DNA of 32,080 nt, taken from the NCBI GenBank assembly GCA_016124535.1, contig WGNK01000013.1:1-32080 (forward strand), given 5' to 3'. Positions 25,741-32,080 of the stretch are shown in pieces. Source of the DNA: Azospirillum sp. (GTDB lineage Bacteria > Pseudomonadota > Alphaproteobacteria > Azospirillales > Azospirillaceae). The translations under genes and the position numbers were made by a program. Each line of letters begins with the position of its first letter. Positions within the stretch are counted from its first letter, which is position 1. A model generated the notes under the pieces. It saw only the letters and a program-made list of their open reading frames with translations, ran no database searches and was not told the origin of the DNA.

Positions 25741-28700
25741 CGCCGGTTCGCCCCGCCGGCCGGGGATTTCTGCTGCTCGCCGCCGCGGTGACGGCGGCGG
25801 TTGCCATGGCTTACGGCCAGGTTGGCGCGTGGTCGCCGTTGCGCAAGCTGGAGGCCCAGACCCTCGACCTGCGTTTTCAGCTGCGCGGGACCGAGCGACC
25901 GGGCGGGCAGACCGCCGTGGTGCTGATTGACGACCGTACCATCGCGGCGTTCGGCCGGTGGCCGTTGAGCCGGGTGCGCCTCGCCGAGGCGGTGCGGCGA
26001 TTGACCGACGACGGCGCCCGCGCCATCGCCATCGACATGCTGTTGCCCGAGACCGAGACGCCGCTGCCGCCGGATTTGCGCACCGCTCTGCGCGAGGCCG
26101 GTGAGGCCGGCGGCGCGCCGCTGATCAAGCGGTTCCAGCCCTGGCTCGGCCAGTCCGACCCCGATGAGCAACTGGCCCAGGCGGTGACGGCCGCAGGCAA
26201 TGTCGCGCTTGCCTTCGCCTTCGAATTCGGCGATCCGACCGGCGCGCTGCCGGTCGCCGCGGCGTCGGCGTCGCCGCTCGAACGATCGGCCTATGCCCGC
26301 TGGCACCTGCCCGCCGGCGCTGGCCCGCCGGCCTTACCGCTGACCCCGACCGGGGTATTGCTGCCGCTGCCGATGCTGGCGCAGGCCGCGGCGGCTCTTG
26401 CCCATGTCACGGTGGCCTTTGACGCCGATGCCAGCCTGCGCCATGAGTACCCGGTGCTGGCCTATCGGGACGAATTTTATCCGTCGCTACCGATTGCGGC
26501 GGTCCGGCTGTTTCTTGGCCTGGCCCCGGACGCGGTCAGCGTTGCCTTCGGCCGCGGCATCCGGATCGGCAGCCATTTCGTCGAGACGGATTCGGAGATG
26601 CGCCTGTTGGTGGATTTCCTCGGCCCCCAGGGTACGATTCCGACCTATTCCTTTGCCGACCTGGTCGGCGGCCGTGTGCCGGCCGGTACCTTCCGCGATC
26701 GCCTGGTCTTCCTCGGCGCCACCCTGGTCGGCGTCGATGACTCCTTCAACTCGCCGTTCACGCCGGCGCTGCCCGGGGTCGAACGCTACGCCATGATCGC
26801 CGACCGGGTCCTGGCTGACGGCGGCCTGGTTCGGCCGGCCTGGGCGAAGCTGCTGGAATTCGCCGCGATCGTCGTGCTCGGTCTGGCCAGTGCGGCGATC
26901 GGCGCACGCGGGCCGCCCCGGCTGGTTGCGCTCGGCCAGGCCGGAGTGCTCGGGGTCTGGACCGGCGGCGCGCTTGCCGCGTTCATCCTGGGCGGCTGGT
27001 GGATCAACTGGCTGTTCCCGGCGCTGGCGGTGGTCGCCAACGGGGTTGCCGGCGCGGTCGCTCGCCTGATCGCCGAGGACCGCCGCCGTCGCCGTGCCGA
27101 ACAGGGCCTGCGGGCGAGCGAGCAGCGCTATGCCCTGGCGGTCCAGGGCGCCAATGACGGGCTGTGGGATTGGGACGTCGTCGCCGATCGAGTGTTCTTC
27201 TCGGCGCGCTGGCAGGCCATGGTCGGTGAGCCGCCCCGGCCGGTGACCGCCCCGATCGAACACTGGCTGAGCCGGGTCGAACCTGCCGACCGCGCCGGCT
27301 TGCGGGACGGGCTCGATCGCCATCTGCGGGGCGAGACCACCCATTTCCTGGCGACCTACCGGTTGAGTTCGGCCGATGGCGTCGAGAGTTGGATGATGGC
27401 CCGCGGCCTCGCGGTGGCCGACGAGAGCGGGCGGCGTCAGCGCATGGCGGGGTCCCAGACCGACATCACCGAGCGCAAGCGGATCGAAAGCCAGCTGCTG
27501 CACGATGCCTTTCACGATGCCCTGACCGGTGCCGCCAACCGGGCGCTGCTGCTCGACCGGCTGGCCCAGGCGCGGGCGCTGCGCGGCAGCGGGGCGGTTT
27601 TGGTCTGCGCGATCGACGGCACCAGGGTGGTTGCCGACAGCCTCGGGCCCGATGCCGCCGACCGTTTGCTGATCGCGGTGGCCCGCCGGCTCGGCGGCGA
27701 CTGCGATCCCGAGGAGACGTTGGCGCGGATCGATGGTGAGGTCTTTGCGCTGCTGGCGCCGGGCCTGACGGGCGCCGCCGCCGCCCACGCCCGCGCCGAT
27801 CGGATCGCCGCGGTGTTGTCGGCGCCCTTCACCGCCGACGGCCGTCCGGTGGTGGTTCAGGCCGCGGTCGGCCTGGCCCTGGTCACCCCCGACGAGGGCA
27901 GAGCCGAGGCGATCCTGCGGGACGCCACCATCGCCCTCTACCAGGCGCGCGAAACCGGTCATGGGCCGCCGGTGCTGTTCGACCCGGAAATGCACGCGCG
28001 GGCTTTGCACCGTTTCGACCTTGAAGCCGAAATGCGCCGGGCGCTGGAGCGTGGCGGCGAATTCGAGCTGTTCTACCAACCGATCGTTTCGCTGTCCGAC
28101 CAGCGCCTGGCCGGGTTCGAGGCGCTGATCCGCTGGCGCCACCCCGAGCGCGGACTGGTCTCGCCGAGCGATTTCATCCCGATCGCCGAGGAGACCGGGC
28201 TGATTGTCGAAATTGGGCGGCGCTCGATTGCCGAGGCGTGCCGGCGCCTGGCGGAGTGGCTGCCTCGCGCCCGGCGCCCGTTGCAGATCGCGGTCAACGT
28301 CTCCGGCCGCCAGTTGGCCGAAGGCGACCTGGCAGGGGAAATCCGCCGGGCGGTTGCCGCGGCGCGGATCCCGCCCGCGGCGCTCAAGATCGAGGTCACC
28401 GAGAGCCTGACCATGGAGGACCCGGAACGGGCGACCCGGCAGCTCGAACAGATCGTCGCGGACGGGGTCAAAGTCTCGATCGATGATTTCGGCACCGGCT
28501 ATTCGTCGCTGGCCTATCTGCACCGGTTGCCGTTCCACACCCTGAAGATCGATCGCTCCTTCGTGGTCCGCATGACCGAAACCCGTGAAGCCGGCGAGAT
28601 CGTCCGGGTGATCGTGGCCCTGGCGCGGAGCTTGGGTCGCGATGTCGTCGCCGAGGGCATCGAAACCCAGGAGCAGGTGGCGGCCCTGGCCGCGCTCGGC

Positions 28701-28778
28701 GTTCCCCACGGCCAGGGTTATCTGTTCGGCAGGCCCGAAGCGGCGGCCGAAGCCGCGGCCCGCGTCGCGCGGGGTTAG
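25737..28778 (+). CDS. Membrane c-di-GMP phosphodiesterase: CHASE2, PAS, degenerate GGDEF, EAL
   Basis: The protein is 1013 residues. A signal anchor (about 9-29) and periplasmic CHASE2 domain (about 30-360; AVVLIDDRTIAAFGRWPLSRVRLAEAVRRLTDDGARAIAIDMLLPE) precede three helices (about 370-445). A PAS domain follows at about 460-580, ending TDITERKR. The GGDEF domain (about 590-745) reads RIDGEVF at 664-670 in place of RxGGDEF, so cyclase activity is probably lost. EAL (about 765-1005) keeps its key motifs: Glu795 in EALIRW, NVSGRQL, IEVTES, DDFGTGYSSL, KIDRSFV, AEGIET and GQGYLFG. It should degrade c-di-GMP. The start is a GTG overlapping fecR by 4 bp, so the pair is translationally coupled and presumably works as one sensor. 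Confidence 0.93.
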   Translation: MTPVRPAGRGFLLLAAAVTAAVAMAYGQVGAWSPLRKLEAQTLDLRFQLRGTERPGGQTAVVLIDDRTIAAFGRWPLSRVRLAEAVRRLTDDGARAIAIDMLLPETETPLPPDLRTALREAGEAGGAPLIKRFQPWLGQSDPDEQLAQAVTAAGNVALAFAFEFGDPTGALPVAAASASPLERSAYARWHLPAGAGPPALPLTPTGVLLPLPMLAQAAAALAHVTVAFDADASLRHEYPVLAYRDEFYPSLPIAAVRLFLGLAPDAVSVAFGRGIRIGSHFVETDSEMRLLVDFLGPQGTIPTYSFADLVGGRVPAGTFRDRLVFLGATLVGVDDSFNSPFTPALPGVERYAMIADRVLADGGLVRPAWAKLLEFAAIVVLGLASAAIGARGPPRLVALGQAGVLGVWTGGALAAFILGGWWINWLFPALAVVANGVAGAVARLIAEDRRRRRAEQGLRASEQRYALAVQGANDGLWDWDVVADRVFFSARWQAMVGEPPRPVTAPIEHWLSRVEPADRAGLRDGLDRHLRGETTHFLATYRLSSADGVESWMMARGLAVADESGRRQRMAGSQTDITERKRIESQLLHDAFHDALTGAANRALLLDRLAQARALRGSGAVLVCAIDGTRVVADSLGPDAADRLLIAVARRLGGDCDPEETLARIDGEVFALLAPGLTGAAAAHARADRIAAVLSAPFTADGRPVVVQAAVGLALVTPDEGRAEAILRDATIALYQARETGHGPPVLFDPEMHARALHRFDLEAEMRRALERGGEFELFYQPIVSLSDQRLAGFEALIRWRHPERGLVSPSDFIPIAEETGLIVEIGRRSIAEACRRLAEWLPRARRPLQIAVNVSGRQLAEGDLAGEIRRAVAAARIPPAALKIEVTESLTMEDPERATRQLEQIVADGVKVSIDDFGTGYSSLAYLHRLPFHTLKIDRSFVVRMTETREAGEIVRVIVALARSLGRDVVAEGIETQEQVAALAALGVPHGQGYLFGRPEAAAEAAARVARG

Positions 28779-28780
28779 CC

Positions 28781-28827
28781 GCAGACCCCGCCGCTCGGTC
28801 GGTCCGCCCGGTGCGGGCGCGGTCTGC
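28781..28827 (+). terminator. Possible terminator after the EAL gene
   Basis: GCAGACC (28781-28787) and GGTCTGC (28821-28827) pair perfectly, and the loop can extend the stem with G/C pairs. There is no T-run, so termination by this hairpin is uncertain. Confidence 0.35.
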
Positions 28828-28899
28828 CGCAACCATCATCCGGCTTCCGCGGTTTTCCGAGGGATTTCCGCCAATTTGTCCAATTTTTCTCGCCGGACT

Positions 28900-28922
28900 G
28901 CAGATCGTCTGAATCGATCTGC
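28900..28922. promoter_or_regulatory. Perfect 8+7+8 inverted repeat in the CHAT upstream region
   Basis: GCAGATCG-TCTGAAT-CGATCTGC lies about 200 bp before the CHAT start and is followed by tatcttta. It may be a regulator site for the downstream module or a terminator for transcription from the left. The 28828-29118 region is A/T-rich relative to its neighbours and contains no gene. Confidence 0.4.
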
Positions 28923-29118
28923 TATCTTTACGTGATGTTCTATCATAGATTTGCCAGGTGTATCCGAAAGACAGCGATAAATTAGCAAAGATTGACGAGC
29001 AATCGGGGGGTCTTTAGGTGTTATATGCACCATAGAGCGAAATCTTTGGCTTGGCACCGCCGCGGGGCAGGGGTAAGCTCGGTATTAGCGGGGACCATCT
29101 GGTGAAGGGCGATCAATC

Positions 29119-31509
29119 GTGCCGAAACGCCGCAGTCTCGAGATTCTCTCGTTGCTCGAAGAAAACAAGCAGCAGATTGCGCGGATTCTCGGTCCCGCAG
29201 GCACCCAGTTTTTAGTTCGCCTCGGAGAGATACTCCGGCGCCGCACGACCAGCCGCCAGCGCTTCGAAACGATCGGTGATGCTGCCTTTGACGCGGCAGT
29301 GGAAGAACTGTTGAAATTTCTCCGGCATTCCAGGGCCGCTACGCGGATTCAGGAAATTCTGCATTTGGAAAGCCCACGCAGGGGCGGGGGTGGGAGGCGG
29401 TCGGGCCCCTCGAACGACGATTGGCTGACACCGCGGCGAATGACGGCCAGGCCGACTGAATTTGAGGTGGCATCGGTTGAGGCCGGCCCGCCATCCGGCG
29501 ATGAACTCAGCTTCTTTGAGTCGCTTGCCTCTCCTGCCGCGACCTCTTCAGTGGCCCCCGCTGCGGCCGAAGCGGCGAGTTTTGTCAGGCTGGATTTTAC
29601 CGACATCGACATCCCGAACGCCGCGAAGCCGCTGGGGCTCAACCAGGGATTCCAGGCGGGCGCCAGCTATCGGCTGGCGGTCAGTCTTGGGTTCGAGCCG
29701 GATCCTCGCTTTTCAGGCGAGGGAGCACAGCCAGCAGTAGTGTATCCCGACCCATCTCAGGAACGAATCCAACTGCACGTTGCGCTGTTCAGCGGGGATC
29801 CGGCGATCGAGATCGTAGGCAAACCGCTCGACATCCTGGAATGGCCGCGAACTGGCCGGACAGCCAAACCGGCAGAATTCACGCTTAGGGCGGCGGCGCG
29901 GGTCGGCCGTACCTCCGGTCGGCTCGACCTGATGATCTATTATCGGACCAACTTGCTTTACTTCGCGAAGATCACCGTGGTCGTCGGCGCCGAGGACGAG
30001 GTTTGGCAGCCGGAGGAACGGCCGATCCGCTGGCTGCACCAGGACGATGTCGATGCCAGGCGCTCCCGGCAGTTTCGCCGCTTTGCCGACGCCGGCCGCC
30101 TGGCGGAGCGCGCCCTGAACCTGCTGATTCAGAAAAATAGCGGCGACGACTATCTGATGACCGCGTTCATGGGACGGGCGGAACTGCCGGCGCGGGTCAC
30201 GCTGCGGCGGGCCGAGCTGGCGGGCAATCTGGTCGAAATGCGGGGGCTGCTCGACCGGCTGCGCCGCGAGCGCATCTATATCGAGGGCGGGCGGGCGGCC
30301 GACGGCGTCTATGGCGGCGATTTTGCGGCTCGGGACGGCACTTTCGATGCTTCCGGCACCAAACTGCCGCGCGCGGCGGTCCGGGAGACATTCAAGAAGT
30401 TCATGGATGACATCGCGGTATTGGGCAGCCGGATTTGGGACAACCTTTTCGCGAGCGAGTCGGCAAGGATTCTGCGCGATGCGATCGAGGAACATCTGAG
30501 GGACGGCGACGTGATCCAGATCTGGATCGACCGCGGCGCCGAGGATTTCCTTTACCCCTGGGCCTGGCTCTACGGGCAGACGCTCGATCCTGACAAGCGC
30601 CATACGGTCAACACGTCGCTGTTTTGGGGTTATCGCTACGTTATCGAACAGTTGCCCCAATATCCGGAAACGATGGGGCGATTTGTTGCCGATGAAATTC
30701 CGTCAGCAACCGCGCTGAGTATGAAAATTGGTGTTTTTCAATTTACCGGAATCACTGATTTCCAGAAAGAATTTTTCAAACAATGCGCGGAGAAGTCACG
30801 AAATATTTTTCGGTATGAGGTTTGGGATTCCGATGATCCCTGGGAAAAATACCTGCCCAATTGCGATAGCGGCATCCTCTACTTCTTCAGCCATGGCCAC
30901 ACCGCCAAGCCGGCGACGTTAGCCGGACAGGAATTCTACGACATGTTGGCCCAGTGGCAGACCTGGCTGGCTCGGGTCGACCCCGAAGACAGCGAGTTCA
31001 TGCGTGACTATCGAACCAAGGCGCTGGCTTTCCTGGCGGCTCAGCCACCGCAGCTTCTGGCTGAGACCCACATTAAGCTGACCTACGGCAACCTGCTTTT
31101 GCGCGAGTTGCGAAATCTGGCAGAATTGAGCAAGTCGGCCCCGCTGGTCTTGCTTAATATGTGCGAGTCGGCTCAGGTTTTTCCCGATATCTCCGAGGGT
31201 CTGATCGATATCTTCCTGAAAAAAGGCGCACGGGCGGTGATCGGCACCGAAATTCCGATGCTCCCCGAATTCGCCGATCTGTTTGCGCGCAGATTTTTCG
31301 AAGCGTTCCTGTTTGCCGATGTGAACGGCCGGCCGGAGGATCGCGAGGCCGGACGCATCCTCCATTGCCTGCGCCGGGAATTCCTCGACAAGGCGAATCC
31401 GCTGGCCTTTGCCTATACCCTTTTCGGCAGTGCCGGAACCCGACTCGAAGCGCCGTTCCGACCCGCACCGCCCCCCCCAGGAGAGGAGCAGCATCAATGT
31501 CTGACCTGA
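29119..31509 (+). CDS. CHAT-domain (caspase-like) protease with adaptor N-terminus
   Basis: The protein is 796 residues. Residues 1-90 are helical (LEILSLLEENKQQIARILGPAGTQFLVRLGEIL). A low-complexity Gly/Pro/Ala linker runs to about 155. A beta-rich domain at about 160-300 has the DPAIEI...EFTLRAAARVG...LDLMIYYRTNLLYFAKITVVV pattern seen in other CHAT proteins. The C-terminal third is the CHAT peptidase: His592 in YFFSHGHTA and Cys682 in LLNMCESAQVF form the expected dyad, followed by LIDIFLKKGARAVIGTEIPML. Such proteases cleave a partner protein, often in conflict systems. The start is a GTG preceded by gaaggg. It overlaps the next gene by 13 bp. Identity is firm; target and trigger are inferred. 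Confidence 0.88.
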   Translation: MPKRRSLEILSLLEENKQQIARILGPAGTQFLVRLGEILRRRTTSRQRFETIGDAAFDAAVEELLKFLRHSRAATRIQEILHLESPRRGGGGRRSGPSNDDWLTPRRMTARPTEFEVASVEAGPPSGDELSFFESLASPAATSSVAPAAAEAASFVRLDFTDIDIPNAAKPLGLNQGFQAGASYRLAVSLGFEPDPRFSGEGAQPAVVYPDPSQERIQLHVALFSGDPAIEIVGKPLDILEWPRTGRTAKPAEFTLRAAARVGRTSGRLDLMIYYRTNLLYFAKITVVVGAEDEVWQPEERPIRWLHQDDVDARRSRQFRRFADAGRLAERALNLLIQKNSGDDYLMTAFMGRAELPARVTLRRAELAGNLVEMRGLLDRLRRERIYIEGGRAADGVYGGDFAARDGTFDASGTKLPRAAVRETFKKFMDDIAVLGSRIWDNLFASESARILRDAIEEHLRDGDVIQIWIDRGAEDFLYPWAWLYGQTLDPDKRHTVNTSLFWGYRYVIEQLPQYPETMGRFVADEIPSATALSMKIGVFQFTGITDFQKEFFKQCAEKSRNIFRYEVWDSDDPWEKYLPNCDSGILYFFSHGHTAKPATLAGQEFYDMLAQWQTWLARVDPEDSEFMRDYRTKALAFLAAQPPQLLAETHIKLTYGNLLLRELRNLAELSKSAPLVLLNMCESAQVFPDISEGLIDIFLKKGARAVIGTEIPMLPEFADLFARRFFEAFLFADVNGRPEDREAGRILHCLRREFLDKANPLAFAYTLFGSAGTRLEAPFRPAPPPPGEEQHQCLT

Positions 31510-31946
31510 GTTACGAAGCGGCACTGGCCGAAGCCGAGCGGTTGGCACGGCTGAGCGACGATGCCCTGATCGAACAATTGGGGCTGCGGGTGGCCGACGC
31601 CGAACACAATCCCGGCGGCAAACAGCGAGCCCAGAGCTTTTCGGCGCCGTTTGCCCATACCGCCGAGGACTTGCTGTCCACCGAAGATCTCAGGAAGTTG
31701 GGACGGCGGTGGTGGGGCAAACTTCAACGCGAAATCATGGCGATCATCTGCGACAAGAACCGGGAGGAGATGTCCAAGATTACCGGTGGCAAGACAATCC
31801 CCCAGATCGCCGCCTCGCTCGCCACCGCCGGGGTGGTCGCGGTGGTTGCCGCGCCGCCGGCCTGGATCATCGTCGCCACCTCCCTGGTTGCGGCAAAGAT
31901 CGCCGAAACCGGCATCGATGCGATGTGCGAGCTGTGGAGTGAGCGA
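31497..31946 (+). pseudogene. Small protein with a central hydrophobic stretch, CHAT partner; 3' end disrupted by an IS110-family insertion
   Basis: About 150 residues are readable. Residues 1-75 are helical and polar (MSDLSYEAALAEAERLARLSDDALIEQLGL, then LRKLGRRWWGKLQREIMAIICDKNREEMSKITGGK). Residues 101-140 are strongly hydrophobic (IPQIAASLATAGVVAVVAAPPAWIIVATSLVAAKIAETGI), enough for one or two membrane helices around the Pro-Pro. CELWSER follows, and the frame then continues as the antisense of a transposase end, so the natural C-terminus is lost or altered. Gagg at 31482-31485 lies upstream of the ATG, inside the CHAT gene. I recognise no named family. Tight coupling suggests it is the protease's substrate, effector or regulator. 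Confidence 0.7.
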
Positions 31947-32080
31947 CTGTCTTGGCGGTCAAGCGTTTTGCCATGGTGTGGTGGTCCGAAGGATGGCGTT
32001 GAGGATGCCGATGAGGCGGCGGATGCATGCGATGATGGCGAGCTTTTTCGGTCGGCCGCGTGCGACGAGCTGGGTGTAGT
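31947..32080 (-). mobile_element. 3' end of an IS110-family insertion element, running off the window
   Basis: The frame of the partner protein stops looking like a natural protein at about 31947, and the transposase stop codon lies at 31959-31961 on the other strand. The element boundary is therefore near 31942-31958; IS110 elements lack clear terminal repeats, so it cannot be fixed more closely. Confidence 0.75.
31959..32080 (-). CDS. IS110-family transposase, C-terminal 39 residues only (5' end beyond window)
   Basis: The reverse strand reads YTQLVARGRPKKLAIIACIRRLIGILNAILRTTTPWQNA and a stop. The pattern Y-x-x-L-x-x-x-G-R/K-P-K-K-x-A-x-x-A-x-x-R-x-L-x-x-x-L-N-A-x-x-R is the standard C-terminus of IS110/IS1111 transposases (DEDD recombinases with a catalytic C-terminal Ser domain). 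The short distance from stop to the presumed element boundary (under about 20 bp) fits the IS110 subgroup, in which the guide-RNA-bearing non-coding region lies at the other end, i.e. outside this window. The frame is unambiguous; the subgroup is inference. Confidence 0.85.
   Translation of the reverse strand, partial: YTQLVARGRPKKLAIIACIRRLIGILNAILRTTTPWQNA

Noticed and set aside
26487..28832. 781-codon minus-strand frame opposite the CHASE2/EAL gene
   Set aside because: Antisense to an unambiguous EAL protein; the composition (Arg/Gly/Gln/Asp-rich) is typical of a shadow frame.
28992..29027. TTGACG and TATATG as a promoter for the CHAT gene
   Set aside because: The spacing is 24 bp, too long for a sigma-70 promoter.
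31497..31946. Idea that the CHAT partner is a bacterial gasdermin
   Set aside because: Gasdermins are about 250 residues with an extended beta-rich pore domain; this protein is about 150 residues, helical, with a hydrophobic hairpin.
31651..32079. Plus-strand frame reaching the window end
   Set aside because: Out of frame with the CHAT partner and antisense to the transposase C-terminus; Pro/Arg/Ser-rich translation.

Overview
The window reads as chromosome of a GC-rich alphaproteobacterium, most likely Rhodospirillales or a neighbouring order. That assignment is inference. It rests on the DUF484-xerC and hrcA-grpE pairs, an alpha-type Fur, a DUF1127/MocR neighbourhood, an NDUFAF5-like methyltransferase and G/C-rich third codon positions. 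I see no rRNA, tRNA or CRISPR array.

Layout. 1-735: an isochorismatase-family gene broken by mobile DNA. A 208-bp MITE-like element (265-472) has 17/20 terminal inverted repeats and a 9-bp target duplication, and an identical terminal repeat at 122-141 marks the end of a second element that runs off the window. 756-5298: a MocR regulator diverging from a run of small accessory genes (two DUF1127 proteins, two GNAT acetyltransferases, a PhzF-like protein, a MaoC-like hydratase). 5314-8992: two small membrane proteins, a methyltransferase, a membrane-anchored alpha/beta hydrolase and a hemerythrin-like protein missing two ligands. 9154-20210: mostly housekeeping genes: transaldolase, DUF484, XerC, ZapE (AFG1 ATPase), an EamA transporter, fur, hrcA-grpE and yajC-secD-secF. 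20583-28778: a signalling block on the + strand: a hybrid histidine kinase with HPt, a REC-HD-GYP-like protein with altered key residues, and a FecR / CHASE2-PAS-GGDEF-EAL pair sharing a 4-bp overlap.

29119 to the end: the most interesting part. A 796-residue CHAT-domain (caspase-like) protease overlaps by 13 bp a small protein with a long central hydrophobic stretch. This looks like a protease plus membrane-effector module of the kind used in bacterial conflict or cell-death systems. The second gene is cut near its 3' end by an IS110-family element whose transposase C-terminus lies on the minus strand at 31959-32080.

How they work together (inference). The housekeeping genes form conserved islands: protein export (YajC/SecD/SecF), heat-shock control (HrcA/GrpE) and chromosome dimer resolution (XerC). 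The block 20583-28778 probably feeds two-component and envelope signals into c-di-GMP turnover, mainly degradation, because the EAL motifs are intact while GGDEF and GYP motifs are not. Mobile DNA at both edges suggests that this chromosome tolerates repeated insertion.
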